Shown one piece after another: positions 19,362 through 32,733 of a stretch of 64,000 nucleotides of DNA (position 1 is the stretch's first letter; each line of letters starts with the position of its first letter). A program made the position numbers and the translations under genes. This DNA is from Herbaspirillum aquaticum. GTDB taxonomy: Bacteria; Pseudomonadota; Gammaproteobacteria; Burkholderiales; Burkholderiaceae_D. Under the pieces are notes generated by a model. It searched no databases and was not told the DNA's origin. It worked only from the letters and a program-made list of their open reading frames with translations. The DNA lies in the NCBI RefSeq assembly GCF_002213425.1, contig NZ_NJGV01000018.1:62001-126000 (forward strand), read 5' to 3'.

Positions 19362-19562
19362 TCATCCGCCCCCGATGGCGCGCACTACGTCTACCTTGTC
19401 GGCCTCGGCCAGCGCGCGCTCAGGCCATTGCGCGCTGGGCACGACCTGGCGGTTCACCGCCACGGCCACCGCCTTGCCGGCCAGGGAGAGGCCGGCAATG
19501 AGCTGGTCCAGCGTGGCGCCGTCAGGCAGCGGGTGCGGCTTGCCGTTCAGTTCGATCTGCAT
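19362..19562 (-). CDS. thiS: Sulfur carrier protein ThiS
   Basis: A 66-residue ubiquitin-fold carrier ending in the required Gly-Gly (AIGGG), which is adenylated and converted to the thiocarboxylate that donates sulfur to the thiazole. It begins five bases after the thiC stop and precedes thiG. It opens [21 protein letters not shown], typical of the family. Confidence 0.94.
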   Translation of the reverse strand: MQIELNGKPHPLPDGATLDQLIAGLSLAGKAVAVAVNRQVVPSAQWPERALAEADKVDVVRAIGGG

Positions 19563-19567
19563 GGCGC

Positions 19568-21682
<2,115 letters not shown>

Positions 21683-21792
21683 GATGCGACGCGGGCTGCT
21701 TGCGCAGTCTTTGTCGTGGGCCGGATTCTACTCCAATCGGCGCAAGGAACAAGGTTTCATTTCAGATGGGCTGGGTGTGCAGCGCAGCATTT

Positions 21793-22206
21793 TCACTCAG
21801 CCCAAGGATCGATCACTTGCAGACCCGGGAACTGAAAATCTTTGCGATTGCGGGTCACCATGGTCAGTCCGTGCACGAGTGCAGTGGCGGCCAAGAGGCT
21901 GTCAACCGCTGCAACCGGACGCCCCGCTGCTGCCTGAATGCGCCCCCATCGGTCTGCCACGACAACATCAATCGGCAAGATTCTTCCGGCAAAATAGGCG
22001 GGCAACTCAGTTTCCAGCCAATCTATCAAGCGCAACTTTGCAGGCCCCGGCGGCTTGTTATCGGCACCTTTTCGTATTTCGCCCATGGTGAGGACGCTCA
22101 GGTACAAGGTAGCTGGAGGCCTGCGCGCAAACCATTCCACGACCCGAGGATTGGGCTCACGGCGACGCAGTTCCGACAGGACATTGGTGTCGAGCAGATA
22201 ACTCAA
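21793..22206 (-). CDS. PIN-domain toxin (VapC/FitB family)
   Basis: A 137-residue PIN-domain ribonuclease. The acidic residues expected in the active site are visible: LLDTNVLSE (Asp6), the Glu in MGEIRKGA, and Asp in PVAAVDSLLAATAL and VTRNRKDF. It starts with TTG, overlapping the antitoxin stop as TTGA, with GGAGG eight bases upstream. The second gene of a toxin-antitoxin operon, it should cleave RNA when freed from the antitoxin. FitB-like proteins are the closest relatives I recall. Confidence 0.9.
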   Translation of the reverse strand: MSYLLDTNVLSELRRREPNPRVVEWFARRPPATLYLSVLTMGEIRKGADNKPPGPAKLRLIDWLETELPAYFAGRILPIDVVVADRWGRIQAAAGRPVAAVDSLLAATALVHGLTMVTRNRKDFQFPGLQVIDPWAE

Positions 22207-22454
22207 AGGTCAACCTCCCTCGTCAGGCTGGTATCACGCTCGAATTCAACATCATCTGCATCGTAAAGCGGCGAACGCCGCATAAATTCGACCAAGGTCA
22301 AATCTGCGCCGCTGAGCCGCTCATAGTCTGCTTTCGACATGACTACCGCTACTGAGCGACCGTGCCAGGTGATTTCCTGCGGACCCGAGCGCTCCGTATC
22401 CCGCACCAGTTCCGAAAACTGAGCCTTGGCTTCTTGTATTTGCCATGTACGCAT
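22203..22454 (-). CDS. Phd/YefM-family antitoxin
   Basis: An 83-residue antitoxin. The N-terminal DNA-binding half is WQIQEAKAQFSELVRDTERSGPQEITWHGRSVAVV, a classic Phd/YefM pattern; the C-terminal half (residues 55-83) is acidic and should wrap the toxin. The start at 22454 is set by GGAGG five bases upstream. A perfect palindrome lies 12 bases before the start, suitable for autorepression. Open frame further upstream is not antitoxin-like. Confidence 0.92.
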   Translation of the reverse strand: MRTWQIQEAKAQFSELVRDTERSGPQEITWHGRSVAVVMSKADYERLSGADLTLVEFMRRSPLYDADDVEFERDTSLTREVDL

Positions 22455-22465
22455 CAATACCTCCA

Positions 22466-22486
22466 ATCTGACCAGACAGGTCAGAT
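22466..22486. promoter_or_regulatory. Palindromic operator of the toxin-antitoxin operon
   Basis: ATCTGACC-AGACA-GGTCAGAT is a perfect 8-bp inverted repeat around a five-base centre. It lies immediately upstream of the antitoxin ribosome site, where such antitoxins bind to repress their own operon. Confidence 0.75.
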
Positions 22487-22576
22487 CATAGCAGCATTCC
22501 TTTGCAAATACCGCTGGTACCGGAATTCTTCGCCGGCTCGCGGCGACGTTTTGGGGGCTTTGTACTATCCGTCCCT

Positions 22577-22582
22577 TATAAT
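22577..22582 (+). promoter_or_regulatory. Predicted -10 box of valS
   Basis: A consensus TATAAT lies 31 bases upstream of the valS start. The best -35-like hexamer, TTGGGG at 22551-22556, is 20 bases away, so the promoter assignment is tentative. Confidence 0.45.
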
Positions 22583-22612
22583 GTTGGGTTTCGCAAAAAC
22601 ACACGTCAAATC

Positions 22613-25423
22613 ATGGAATTAGCCAAGTCGTTCGAGCCTGCCGAGATTGAGAAATTCTGGCGCGAGGAGTGGGAAAAGCGCGGTTACTTCGCCGCCACCA
22701 CCGACGCGGAGAAGCCCTCGTTTTCCATCCAGCTGCCGCCGCCCAATGTGACCGGCACCCTGCACATGGGTCACGCGTTCAACCAGACCATCATGGATGG
22801 CCTGACGCGCTACCACCGCATGCGCGGCTACAACACCGCCTGGATCCCCGGCACCGACCACGCCGGCATCGCCACCCAGATCGTGGTGGAACGCCAGCTG
22901 GATGCGCAGAAGGTCTCGCGCCACGACCTGGGCCGTGAAAAATTCGTCGAGAAGGTGTGGGAGTGGAAGGAAAAATCCGGCTCCACCATCACCGGCCAGA
23001 TGCGCCGCATGGGCGCCTCCACCGACTGGGCCCGTGAATACTTCACGATGGACCCGAAGATGTCCAAGGCCGTCACCGAAGTCTTCGTGCGCCTCTACGA
23101 GCAAGGCCTGATCTACCGTGGCAAGCGCCTGGTGAACTGGGATCCGGTGCTGGGCACCGCCGTCTCCGACCTGGAAGTGGTGTCGGAAGAAGAAGACGGC
23201 TCCATGTGGCACATCAAGTACCCGCTGGCCGATGGCAGCGGCCATATCGTGGTGGCCACCACCCGTCCGGAAACCATGCTGGGCGACGTCGCCGTGGCCG
23301 TGGACCCGACTGACGAACGCTACGCCGCGCTGGTGGGCAAGATGATCAAGCTGCCGTTGGTGGGCCGCGAGATCCCCATCATCAAGGATGAATACGTCGA
23401 CAAGGAATTCGGCACCGGCTGCGTGAAGATCACCCCGGCCCACGACTTCAACGACTACCAGGTCGGCGCACGCCACAACCTGGAAATGATCAGCGTCTTC
23501 ACCTTGAAGGCCACCATCAACGAGAACTCGCCCGAGAAGTACCAGGGCCTGGACCGCTTCGAGGCGCGCAAGCAGATCGTGGCCGACCTGGACGCGCTGG
23601 GCCTCCTGGAACTGGTCAAGCCGCACAAGCTGATGGTGCCGCGTGGCGACCGTACGGGCGTAGTGATCGAGCCGATGCTGACCGACCAATGGTTCGTCGC
23701 CATGAGCAAGCCGGCACCGGAAGGGACCTTCTTCCCCGGCAAGTCGATTGCCGAGACCGCGCTGGAAAAGGTTTCTTCGGGCGAGATCAAGTTCGTGCCC
23801 GAGAACTGGACCAACACCTATAACCAGTGGCTCAACAACATCCAGGACTGGTGCATCTCGCGCCAGCTGTGGTGGGGCCACCAGATTCCGGCCTGGTACG
23901 ACGAGGACGGCGGTATCTATGTCGCCCGCACCGAAGAAGAAGCAAAGAAGCAAGCCGGCGGCAAGGCCGTCAAGCGCGATGAAGACGTGCTCGACACCTG
24001 GTTCTCCTCGGCGCTGGTGCCCTTCTCCACCCTGGGCTGGCCGGAAGAAACCCCGGACTACAAGCTGTTCCTGCCCTCCTCGGTGCTGGTGACGGGCTTT
24101 GACATCATCTTCTTCTGGGTGGCGCGCATGGTCATGATGACCACGCACTTCACCGGCAAGGTGCCGTTTGACACTGTCTACGTCCACGGCCTGGTGCGCG
24201 ATGCCTCGGGCCAGAAGATGTCCAAGTCCAAGGGCAACACCCTGGACCCGATCGACCTGATCGATGGCATCGGCGTGGACGAGCTGGTGGCCAAGCGTAC
24301 GGTCGGCCTGATGAATCCCAAGCAGGCCGCCAGCATCGAGAAGGCCACCCGCAAGGAATTTGCCGATGGCATCCCGGCCTTCGGCACCGATGCGCTGCGC
24401 TTCACCTTCGCCTCGCTGGCGACCCTGGGCCGCAACATCAACTTCGACCTGAACCGCTGCGAAGGCTATCGCAACTTCTGCAACAAGCTCTGGAACGCCA
24501 CCCGCTTCGTGCTGATGAATACGGAAGGCCAGGACTGCGGTTTCGACGGCCACGAGAAGGGTGTCTGCGACAAGGAGAAGCTGCAATTCTCCAAGGCTGA
24601 CCGCTGGATCGTGTCGCTGCTGCAGCGTACCGAGGCTGAAGTCGAAAAGGGCTTCGCCGACTACCGCTTCGACAACATCGCCACCGCGATCTACAAGTTC
24701 GTCTGGGACGAGTACTGCGACTGGTACCTGGAAATGGCCAAGGCCCAGATCCAGAGCGGCAACGAAGCGCAGCAGCGCGCCACCCGCCGCACCCTCTTGC
24801 GCGTGCTGGAAAGCGTGCTGCGCCTGGCGCATCCGGTGCTGCCCTTCATCACCGAGCAGCTGTGGCAGAGCGTGGCGCCGCTGACCGATCGCAAGCCGGA
24901 TCCGGCCGGCGACTCCATCATGCGCCAGGCCTATCCGCGCCCGGACCTGGAAAAGATCGATGCCGAAGCCGAAGCCTGGGTCGCCCAGTTCAAGGCCTAC
25001 ACCGACGCCTGCCGCAACCTGCGCGGCGAGATGCAGCTGGCGCCGTCGCTGCGCGTACCGCTGATCGTGGAAGCCGCCGATGCGTCGGCCGTGCAATCCT
25101 TCCTGCCCTACCTGCAAGGCCTGGTGCGCCTGTCGGAAACCACGGTGGTGGCGCAACTGCCGGAGTCGCCGGCACCGGTGGCCATCGTTGGTGAAGTCAA
25201 GCTGATGCTGAAGGTGGAAATCGACGTGGCTGCCGAGCGTGAACGCCTGGGCAAGGAAGTCACCCGCCTGACCGCCGAGATCGCCAAGGCCAACGGCAAG
25301 CTGTCCAACGAAAGCTTCGTGGCTCGTGCGCCCGAGGCGGTGGTGGCGCAAGAGAAGGAACGCGTCACCAACTTCAGCGCTACGCTGGAAAAAGTGAAGG
25401 AACAGCTGGCCAAGCTGAAGTAA
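22613..25423 (+). CDS. valS: Valyl-tRNA synthetase
   Basis: A 936-residue class I aminoacyl-tRNA synthetase. The HIGH signature appears as [18 protein letters not shown] as [13 protein letters not shown], and the CP1 editing domain includes [11 protein letters not shown] and [16 protein letters not shown]. The C-terminal coiled-coil arm (about 870-936, [21 protein letters not shown]) is typical of ValRS. The start [16 protein letters not shown] is chosen by homology; no strong ribosome site precedes it. A terminator follows. Confidence 0.97.
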   Translation: MELAKSFEPAEIEKFWREEWEKRGYFAATTDAEKPSFSIQLPPPNVTGTLHMGHAFNQTIMDGLTRYHRMRGYNTAWIPGTDHAGIATQIVVERQLDAQKVSRHDLGREKFVEKVWEWKEKSGSTITGQMRRMGASTDWAREYFTMDPKMSKAVTEVFVRLYEQGLIYRGKRLVNWDPVLGTAVSDLEVVSEEEDGSMWHIKYPLADGSGHIVVATTRPETMLGDVAVAVDPTDERYAALVGKMIKLPLVGREIPIIKDEYVDKEFGTGCVKITPAHDFNDYQVGARHNLEMISVFTLKATINENSPEKYQGLDRFEARKQIVADLDALGLLELVKPHKLMVPRGDRTGVVIEPMLTDQWFVAMSKPAPEGTFFPGKSIAETALEKVSSGEIKFVPENWTNTYNQWLNNIQDWCISRQLWWGHQIPAWYDEDGGIYVARTEEEAKKQAGGKAVKRDEDVLDTWFSSALVPFSTLGWPEETPDYKLFLPSSVLVTGFDIIFFWVARMVMMTTHFTGKVPFDTVYVHGLVRDASGQKMSKSKGNTLDPIDLIDGIGVDELVAKRTVGLMNPKQAASIEKATRKEFADGIPAFGTDALRFTFASLATLGRNINFDLNRCEGYRNFCNKLWNATRFVLMNTEGQDCGFDGHEKGVCDKEKLQFSKADRWIVSLLQRTEAEVEKGFADYRFDNIATAIYKFVWDEYCDWYLEMAKAQIQSGNEAQQRATRRTLLRVLESVLRLAHPVLPFITEQLWQSVAPLTDRKPDPAGDSIMRQAYPRPDLEKIDAEAEAWVAQFKAYTDACRNLRGEMQLAPSLRVPLIVEAADASAVQSFLPYLQGLVRLSETTVVAQLPESPAPVAIVGEVKLMLKVEIDVAAERERLGKEVTRLTAEIAKANGKLSNESFVARAPEAVVAQEKERVTNFSATLEKVKEQLAKLK

Positions 25424-25442
25424 GCCGGCCTGTTTCTTCATA

Positions 25443-25482
25443 AAGCCGTCGTCCCTCACGGGGCGGCGGCTTTTGTTTTTGT
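25443..25482 (+). terminator. Rho-independent terminator of valS
   Basis: The stem AAGCCGTCGTCCC with GGGGCGGCGGCTT (13 pairs, two of them G-T) and a short loop is followed by TTGTTTTT. It lies 19 bases after the valS stop. Confidence 0.85.
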
Positions 25483-25577
25483 GCTTGCCTTGCGGGGCGG
25501 GCTTGTCTAGACTGGATCGAATAAATTAGAACAATCGTGCTTTTTTATGGCATTCGACTTGATAACAGGAGACAAAC

Positions 25578-26042
25578 ATGACCCGTATTTCCTCCCCCTC
25601 TCGCCTGGCCACGCTGTCGCTGCTGGCCGCCACCCTGCTCTCCAGTGCTGCCGCCTGGGCCGATGGCTCGCCGGTGGGCTTGTGGAAGAGCATCGATGAC
25701 GCCACCGGCAAGCCCAAGGCACTCATCCGCATCAGCGAGAACAATGGCGAGCTGAGCGGCAAGATCGAGAAGCTCTTCCGTGCACCGGAAGAAGACCAGA
25801 ACCCGGTCTGCCAGAAGTGCGAAGGCGAGCTCAAGGACAAGCCGGTCATCGGCATGACCATCCTGTCTGGCCTGAAGAAAGACGGTGAGGAATACAACGG
25901 CGGCCAGATCATCGATCCGGCCAATGGCAAGGTCTACAAGAGCAAGCTGTCAGTCGTCGATGACGGGCAAAAGCTCAATGTGCGCGGTTATGTCGGCATG
26001 CCCATGCTGGGCCGCACCCAGACCTGGCTGCGGGAGCAGTAA
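25578..26042 (+). CDS. Exported DUF2147-family protein
   Basis: A 154-residue periplasmic protein. A signal peptide is evident (hydrophobic core at about 11-25, cut near AWA-D29). The mature part has the DUF2147 features GLWKSIDDATGKPKALIRI, a CxxC pair (CQKC, about 75-78) and GGQIIDPANGKVYKSKL...GYVGMPMLGRTQTW. The family adopts a small lipocalin-like barrel; function is unknown. It stands alone and converges on the gene at 26053. Confidence 0.88.
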   Translation: MTRISSPSRLATLSLLAATLLSSAAAWADGSPVGLWKSIDDATGKPKALIRISENNGELSGKIEKLFRAPEEDQNPVCQKCEGELKDKPVIGMTILSGLKKDGEEYNGGQIIDPANGKVYKSKLSVVDDGQKLNVRGYVGMPMLGRTQTWLREQ

Positions 26043-26052
26043 GGCCGACGCG

Positions 26053-26508
26053 TCAGGCCGGACGTGACGCTTTGAGCACGTAACGGTCCAGCTCGCGGGC
26101 GAAGGCGCGGCCGTCGCTGGCACTGAAGGCGGCCGGGCCGCCGGTCTCGACGCCGCTGCTGCGCAGCTCTTCCATGAAATTGCGGGTGCTGAGGTGATGG
26201 CCGATGTTCTGGGCCGTATAGAGCTCGCCGCGTGGATTGAGTGCCAGCGCGCCCTTGGCCACCACGTCGGCGGCCAGCGGGATGTCGGCGGTGATGACCA
26301 GGTCGCCGGGTTCACACTGGCGGGCGATTTCCTTGTCGGCCACGTCGAAGCCGGCCGGCACCACCATGGATTTGATGTAGCGCGAGGGCGGCGTGCGCAA
26401 GGGACGGTTGGCCACCAGCGTCACCAGGATCGTGGTGCGGTCGGCCACCCGGAACAGCATGTCCTTGATGACGCCCGGACAGGCGTCGGCATCCACCCAG
26501 ATCGCCAT
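26053..26508 (-). CDS. YaiI/YqxD-family protein (UPF0178)
   Basis: A 151-residue PIN-like fold protein. It opens [20 protein letters not shown] and has [11 protein letters not shown] and [14 protein letters not shown], the conserved acidic and basic motifs of the YaiI/YqxD family. The biochemical role is not established. It is 19 bases downstream of the hydratase-like gene on the same strand and probably co-transcribed with it. Confidence 0.92.
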   Translation of the reverse strand: MAIWVDADACPGVIKDMLFRVADRTTILVTLVANRPLRTPPSRYIKSMVVPAGFDVADKEIARQCEPGDLVITADIPLAADVVAKGALALNPRGELYTAQNIGHHLSTRNFMEELRSSGVETGGPAAFSASDGRAFARELDRYVLKASRPA

Positions 26509-26527
26509 CAGTGCGCGTTCGCCCGCT

Positions 26528-27370
26528 TCAGACGAAGGACACCGTCAGGCCCGGCAGGGTCACGCCCGAGAAGGCAGTGGTCCAGGTCTGGCCGGGTTCG
26601 ATGGGACAGGCATCGGTCCAGGTGCCGGTACTGATGATCTCGCCGGCCTGCAGCTGGCGGAAGCGTGACTGCTTCTGCAGCAGCTGGTGCAGGTGCCACA
26701 GGGCGTGCAGGGGGCTGTCCATCTCGTCATTGCAGAAGCCGGCGGCACGCAGCACGCTGGACGATTCCGTATTGCAGGACAGGGAGACGCTCGCGCTGGC
26801 CAGGATCTGCGGCAAGTGATGCTTGGTCGCCGAAGAGAGCACGTGGGGCTCGCCCACGATCAGGGTGCCATGCAGGCCGAAGGCGGCAATCGAATCGGCC
26901 ACCGTGAATTCCCAATTGGGGAAGGGGCAGACCACGATCTCGAAGCCATGCGCCATCCATTCCAGGCAATCGGCCAGCTCGATGAGCGAGGCGCCGGGTG
27001 CCGGGGTCTTGCCAAGCTTGAAGACGATCTCCGGTTCGATGCGCGGCTGCACTGCGCCGGTGAGCGACTGCGCGCCGTGATTGTCTTCGGCGAAGCGTAC
27101 CGTGGTGTCGTACATCGGCGCCCAGGTCGGGATGCGGGCATCGTCGATGATGCCGTAGCGCTCCCAGTTCTTGCGCACCACGAACCCGATCTTGCGGCCG
27201 ATGGGCTGCTCGCCCTGGGCGACACGGATGTTGCGGATGTTGTGGGCGATTTCGTAGGCGTCTTCCACCGACAGCGGCTCGGACTCGGAAATGCGCGGGA
27301 TGATGCGGGACTGGGCGCGGGCATCCAGCAGCTGATGCGCGTATCGAAGGGCTTGGCTCGACATTAGCAT
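26528..27370 (-). CDS. 2-keto-4-pentenoate hydratase / FAA-hydrolase family protein
   Basis: A 280-residue member of the MhpD/FAH superfamily. Core marks are [24 protein letters not shown] (the Glu pair that binds the metal), and [17 protein letters not shown] near the C-terminus. Members hydrate 2-hydroxypentadienoate in meta-cleavage pathways or decarboxylate oxalocrotonate. No other pathway genes are adjacent, so the substrate is open. Two in-frame ATGs (27370 and 27364) lie two codons apart and neither has a clear ribosome site. Confidence 0.85.
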   Translation of the reverse strand: MLMSSQALRYAHQLLDARAQSRIIPRISESEPLSVEDAYEIAHNIRNIRVAQGEQPIGRKIGFVVRKNWERYGIIDDARIPTWAPMYDTTVRFAEDNHGAQSLTGAVQPRIEPEIVFKLGKTPAPGASLIELADCLEWMAHGFEIVVCPFPNWEFTVADSIAAFGLHGTLIVGEPHVLSSATKHHLPQILASASVSLSCNTESSSVLRAAGFCNDEMDSPLHALWHLHQLLQKQSRFRQLQAGEIISTGTWTDACPIEPGQTWTTAFSGVTLPGLTVSFV

Positions 27371-27550
27371 GGAGGGCTCACATCGAAAGATAGTGAATAG
27401 CTATCCATTGTCGATGACGATTAATTTTTGCACAAGCAAAAACTCGCTTTTATACGAGATCTGACAAAAATTTCATCAGATTGTGCTGCTGCGCGTCATG
27501 CTGTTTTCCACTGGCTGCAACAGACCTGTCCAGCTTGGGAATGGCCGAGC

Positions 27551-28606
27551 TCAGCCGCCCCAGAGTTCGCCGTTCGGGCCGCTTTGCGGAGCGGTCACAC
27601 CGAAGTGCTGGTAAGCCGCGCCGGTGGCGATGCGCCCGCGCGGGGTGCGCTGCAGGTAGCCTTGCTGGATCAGGTAGGGTTCCAGCACGTCTTCGATGGT
27701 GTCGCGTTCTTCACCGATGGCTGCCGCCAGGTTGTCCAGCCCGACCGGGCCGCCGCCGAACTTGAAGAGCACGGCCTCCAGCAGCTTGCGGTCCATCAGG
27801 TCGAAGCCGACCGGGTCCACGTCCAACATCACCAGGGCGGCGTCGGCCATCTCGCGGGTGATGCGGCCTTCGCCCTTGACCTCGGCATAGTCACGCACGC
27901 GGCGCAGCAGGCGGTTGGCGATACGCGGCGTACCACGGCTGCGGCGGGCGATTTCCAGCGCGCCCTCCTCGACGATGGGAGCATTGAGCAACCCGGCACT
28001 GCGGGTCACGATGCGAGCCAACTCGGGTGGCGTATAAAACTCCAGCCGGGCGACGATGCCGAAGCGGTCGCGCAGCGGATTGGTCAGCATGCCGGCACGG
28101 GTGGTGGCACCCACCAGCGTGAAAGGCTGCAGGTCCAGGCGCACCGATCGGGCGGCCGGGCCTTCGCCGATCATGATGTCGATCTGATAATCCTCCAGTG
28201 CCGGGTAGAGGATTTCCTCCACCACCGGCGACATGCGGTGGATCTCGTCGATGAAGAGCACGTCATTGGCTTCGAGATTGGTGAGCAAGGCCGCCAGGTC
28301 GCCGGCGCGCTCGAGCACGGGGCCTGAGGTCTGGCGCAGGTTCACGCCCATTTCGCGGGCGATGATGTGGGCCATGGTGGTCTTGCCCAGGCCGGGCGGG
28401 CCGAACAGCAGGGTGTGGTCGAGCGGCTCGCCGCGCTTGCGGGCGGCCGAGATGAAGATTTCGAGCTGGGCACGCACCTTTTCCTGGCCGACATATTCGT
28501 CCAGCTGCTTGGGCCGCAGGGCGCGCTCGATGGCTTCCTCGTTGGCCGAGGCCGGGGTGGCGGAAATGATGCGCTGTTCGGAGAAATCGTCGGTCTGGAT
28601 GCTCAT
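27551..28606 (-). CDS. ruvB: Holliday junction branch migration helicase RuvB
   Basis: A 351-residue AAA+ motor. It shows [15 protein letters not shown], Walker [10 protein letters not shown], Walker [11 protein letters not shown], sensor [10 protein letters not shown] and the arginine finger region [13 protein letters not shown]; the C-terminal winged helix holds [16 protein letters not shown]. The start MSIQTDDFS is preferred over an in-frame ATG 11 codons upstream. It follows ruvA in one operon and drives branch migration with RuvA. Confidence 0.97.
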   Translation of the reverse strand: MSIQTDDFSEQRIISATPASANEEAIERALRPKQLDEYVGQEKVRAQLEIFISAARKRGEPLDHTLLFGPPGLGKTTMAHIIAREMGVNLRQTSGPVLERAGDLAALLTNLEANDVLFIDEIHRMSPVVEEILYPALEDYQIDIMIGEGPAARSVRLDLQPFTLVGATTRAGMLTNPLRDRFGIVARLEFYTPPELARIVTRSAGLLNAPIVEEGALEIARRSRGTPRIANRLLRRVRDYAEVKGEGRITREMADAALVMLDVDPVGFDLMDRKLLEAVLFKFGGGPVGLDNLAAAIGEERDTIEDVLEPYLIQQGYLQRTPRGRIATGAAYQHFGVTAPQSGPNGELWGG

Positions 28607-28638
28607 GCTCTGATCCTTGTCTGCCTTTTGCCTGTGCA

Positions 28639-29217
28639 TCAGCCCTTGGAGAGCGCCTTCAAGGCCAGCTTGATGCCGTCCGAGACGCTGCTGTCCTTGG
28701 GCACCTGCTTCATGGCCAGGGTCGCTTCCTTGTCCGAATAGCCCAGGGCCAGCAGGGCATTGAGGATGTCGGCCGAGGCATCGCTGTGGACCACGCCGGC
28801 CGCTGCGCCCAGATCGGCGCCGAGCTTGCCCTTCAGTTCCAGCAGCAGGCGTTCGGCGGTCTTCTTGCCGATACCGGGCACCCGGGTCAGGCGGCCGGCT
28901 TCCTGCAGGGTCACGGCCTGGGCCAGGTCGGCCACCGACATACCGGAAAGGATGGACAGCGCCGTGCGCGCGCCCACGCCGGAAATCTTGATGAGCTCCT
29001 TGAACGTATTGCGTTCTTCGGCGGTCCCAAACCCGAACAGGATGTGCGCATCCTCGCGGATGGCCAGGTGGGTCAGCAGCGTGACCTTCTCGCCCAGGCC
29101 CGGCAGGTTGTAGTAGGTGCTCATGGGCACGGCCACTTCGTAACCGACGCCCTGGCAGTCGACCAGCAGGTTCGGGGGGATTTTTTCTAGAAGAATTCCG
29201 GAGAGGCGACCGATCAT
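28639..29217 (-). CDS. ruvA: Holliday junction-binding protein RuvA
   Basis: A 192-residue protein of normal length. Domain I ([28 protein letters not shown]) is an OB fold. Domain II has paired helix-hairpin-helix motifs ([17 protein letters not shown] and [20 protein letters not shown]). Domain III (about 145-192) contacts RuvB. Here ruvA and ruvB are separated from ruvC by a DUF808 gene on the opposite strand, whereas in many relatives ruvC precedes ruvA directly. Confidence 0.97.
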   Translation of the reverse strand: MIGRLSGILLEKIPPNLLVDCQGVGYEVAVPMSTYYNLPGLGEKVTLLTHLAIREDAHILFGFGTAEERNTFKELIKISGVGARTALSILSGMSVADLAQAVTLQEAGRLTRVPGIGKKTAERLLLELKGKLGADLGAAAGVVHSDASADILNALLALGYSDKEATLAMKQVPKDSSVSDGIKLALKALSKG

Positions 29218-29331
29218 GGCGTCAGGGATGTGCGTGGGAGGCAGCTTCTGTGATAATCCCGCGATGATACAGCACTGTTCGGATAAACAGTATCCAAGCC
29301 TCCTCCCCTCAGATGAAGACAAAGGAAAAAC

Positions 29332-30269
<938 letters not shown>

Positions 30270-30273
<4 letters not shown>

Positions 30274-30812
30274 CCGACCAGACGCCCGCCGCGCATGCGG
30301 ATGCCCTTGCGCGCCAGCGCCGGGGCCAGCGCGCCAAGGTCCGACAAGACCCCTCCCCCATGCGCGTGGCAGATCGCCACGCCCAGCGCATCGGCGGCAT
30401 CGCTGCCCGGCAGGCCGGGCAGCTTCAGCAGCCGCGCCACCATCTCCTGTACCTGGGCTTTCTGGGCGCGTCCATGGCCGGCTACGGCTTGCTTGACCTG
30501 CAGGGCCGTATATTCGGCGACCGCCAGGTCGGCGGCCACCAGCGCGCAAATGGCCGCGCCGCGCGCCTGCCCCAGCAGCAAGGTAGATTGCGGATTGACG
30601 TTGACGAACACTTTTTCGATGGCCGCGCAGTCCGGCGCATAGGATTTCACCACTTCGCCGACACTGGCCAGGATCACCTTCAGGCGTGACGGCAGGTCGC
30701 CGTCCGGCGTCTTGATGGTGCCGGAAGCGATATAGGACAGCGTGTTGCCCTGCTTGTGGATGACCCCGAAACCGGTGGTGCGCAAGCCAGGGTCGATACC
30801 GAGGATTTTCAT
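30270..30812 (-). CDS. ruvC: Holliday junction resolvase RuvC
   Basis: A 180-residue RNase H-fold endonuclease that cuts Holliday junctions. The catalytic acids are visible: Asp7 in [12 protein letters not shown], Glu in AAIEKVFV, and the C-terminal [15 protein letters not shown] pair. It starts 36 bases after the photolyase stop on the same strand, so it may be read through from the light-repair cluster. Its stop overlaps the DUF808 stop. Confidence 0.97.
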
Positions 30813-30848
30813 GCCCGCCAGTCTAACCGATCAGGCGGGCATCTCGCG

Positions 30849-32315
30849 TCAGAACAGGACGCCCTGCCCCGGATCCGGCATTTTCTGGCGCGGCGGGCGC
30901 CGGGCGGTCGATGGCAGGCCGCTCTTGCGCGAACCGTGCCTGTCCTGGATGGCGTCGGCTTCCGCCCGTGCGGTACTGCTGCCGCGCTGGCCGTAGAGGG
31001 CATCCTTGGCGTACTTGAGCGCAGTCTTCTCATCCACGATGGGATCGGGATAAGCCGCCGTGCCGAATTCCGGCACCCAGCGCCGCACGTACTCGCCCAG
31101 CGGATCATGATCGCGCGCCTGCTTGGTCGGCGAATAGATGCGCAGCGTGTTGATGCCGGTGGTACCGGACTGCATCTGCATCTGGCTCCAATGGATGCCC
31201 GGTTCGAAATCCAGGAACTGCCGCGCCAGGAACAGCCCCGGCGCGCGCCAGTGCAACCACAGGTGGTAGGCGGCGAAGCTGACCAGCATGGCGCGCATGC
31301 GGAAGTTGAGCCAGCCGGTGGCGCACAGCTGGCGCATGCAGGCATCGATCATGGGATAGCCGGTACGGCCTTCGCACCAGGCATCGAAACGCGCCTGCGC
31401 CTCCACGCCCCACGGACCGCCATCGCCCGGACGCAAGCCATCCAGCGAACGCGCCACGTTGCGCCATTCGATATCAGGCTGGTCTTCCAGCTTCTGCATG
31501 AAGTGGCAATGCCAGCGCAGGCGGCTGGAGAAGCCGCGCAGGCCGTAGGCCAGCTCGCGGTCGGCGGTGTGCTCGATGGCCAGCTCGGTGGCCTGATGCA
31601 CGCTGCGCATGGAAATGGTGCCGAAGGCCAGATGCGCACTGAGCCGGCTGCAGACTTCGGGTGCGGTCAACGGACTGGACATGGCGCGCCGGTAATCGCG
31701 ACCGCCGCCGCCGAGAAAGGCGCGCAGCGTATCCCATGCCGCTGCCTCGCCAGCGGGTGGTTGCAGGCGTACCTCGGGCAAACCCAGTTCGGTCAATGTG
31801 GGCAGCCTGTCGGGCTGCATCCCTTGCGGCGCACGAAAGCCGACAGGATTGGCAATCTGCGCTGCCTCCATGCGCTGCACCCAGCGCGCGGCCCAGCCAT
31901 CGCGGCTGCGAAGGCGGCGCACCACGCCGGTTTGTGGAAACTCCTGCCACTGCACGCCCTGGATGCGGCTCCAGCGGTTCACCGAAATATCGCGCGCATA
32001 GCTCCAGGCCGGGCCGGTTTCTTCATGGCTGAAGAGATGGGTCACGCCCCACTGCCGGCGCAGCGATTCCAATACCTGCACCGCCTCGCCAATGCGCACC
32101 AGCAAAGGCAGGCCGCGCTGCTTCAATTCGATCTGCAAGGGGGCAAGGGAACGCAACAGGAAGTCCACATGCCGTGGATCGCATTCAAAACTCTGCAGCC
32201 AGGCTGGCTCGATGATGAAGACCGCAAACGCACGCTCGCATCGCGCAGCCTCGGCCAGCGCCGCATGATCGCGCAAGCGCAGGTCGCGCTTGAACCAGAC
32301 CAGACCCACGCTCAT
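30849..32315 (-). CDS. Photolyase/cryptochrome-family FAD protein (standard domain order)
   Basis: A 488-residue protein with the usual two-part layout. The N-terminal Rossmann antenna domain opens GLVWFKRDLRLRDHAAL. The helical FAD domain has WCEGRTGYPMIDACMRQL at about 310-330. The segment that normally reads AGTGxD...FRIFNP is SGTTGINTLRIYSPTKQ here, so this is not a canonical class I CPD photolyase but a divergent subgroup. The C-terminal 40 residues are Arg/Pro/Ser-rich. It is the last gene of a four-gene cluster. Whether it repairs CPD, 6-4 products or senses light cannot be decided from sequence alone. Confidence 0.88.
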   Translation of the reverse strand: MSVGLVWFKRDLRLRDHAALAEAARCERAFAVFIIEPAWLQSFECDPRHVDFLLRSLAPLQIELKQRGLPLLVRIGEAVQVLESLRRQWGVTHLFSHEETGPAWSYARDISVNRWSRIQGVQWQEFPQTGVVRRLRSRDGWAARWVQRMEAAQIANPVGFRAPQGMQPDRLPTLTELGLPEVRLQPPAGEAAAWDTLRAFLGGGGRDYRRAMSSPLTAPEVCSRLSAHLAFGTISMRSVHQATELAIEHTADRELAYGLRGFSSRLRWHCHFMQKLEDQPDIEWRNVARSLDGLRPGDGGPWGVEAQARFDAWCEGRTGYPMIDACMRQLCATGWLNFRMRAMLVSFAAYHLWLHWRAPGLFLARQFLDFEPGIHWSQMQMQSGTTGINTLRIYSPTKQARDHDPLGEYVRRWVPEFGTAAYPDPIVDEKTALKYAKDALYGQRGSSTARAEADAIQDRHGSRKSGLPSTARRPPRQKMPDPGQGVLF

Positions 32316-32316
32316 C

Positions 32317-32733
32317 TCAGCCTCGGTCCTGGCGGCGTTCGAGCCGTACCACCAGCCGTTGCACAGCGGGACGCACGCGCAGGAAGCCGCGATAGCTGCG
32401 CTCCATCAGCCACAGCATGCCGGGCAGATGCGCCAGCCGGGCCAGCCAGCGCCACCCCGGCAAGCTCGCCCACAGCTGCACGAAGGCTTCGGCGCCGCTG
32501 AAGACCACGCCATCGGCCCGACGCACATGAAAGCGCGCCAGCAGCTGCTGGCGCGTGAGCCCCGCCGGAAGCTCCATGGCGGGCACATCCGGGCGGCTGA
32601 TATCGCAAAAGCGCAGCGGGGCATCCCCCGCACCGCGCTGGTACACGCCAATCTCGCGCCGGCACAGCGGGCAGGCGCCGTCGTACAGCACGGTAATCTC
32701 ATGCTGTGGCGGGCGAGCGTCAGGATCCGCCAT
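32317..32733 (-). CDS. DCC-family thiol-disulfide oxidoreductase-like protein (DUF393)
   Basis: A 138-residue protein. The DUF393 signature VLYDGACPLCRREIGVYQR gives the DxxCxxC motif, followed by a second conserved block (SGAEAFVQLW) and WLYR-like ends (MERSYRGFLR). The family is thioredoxin-like, with unproven redox activity. It overlaps the photolyase-like gene upstream by 14 bases and ends one base before the second photolyase, so it is embedded in the light/DNA-repair cluster. DUF393 proteins recur beside photolyase genes. Confidence 0.88.
   Translation of the reverse strand: MADPDARPPQHEITVLYDGACPLCRREIGVYQRGAGDAPLRFCDISRPDVPAMELPAGLTRQQLLARFHVRRADGVVFSGAEAFVQLWASLPGWRWLARLAHLPGMLWLMERSYRGFLRVRPAVQRLVVRLERRQDRG

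Noticed and set aside
22619..25459. A 946-codon open frame antisense to valS
   Set aside because: It mirrors the valS coding region, is His/Gly/Ala/Val/Arg-rich without recognisable domains, and is a by-product of high-GC codon use.
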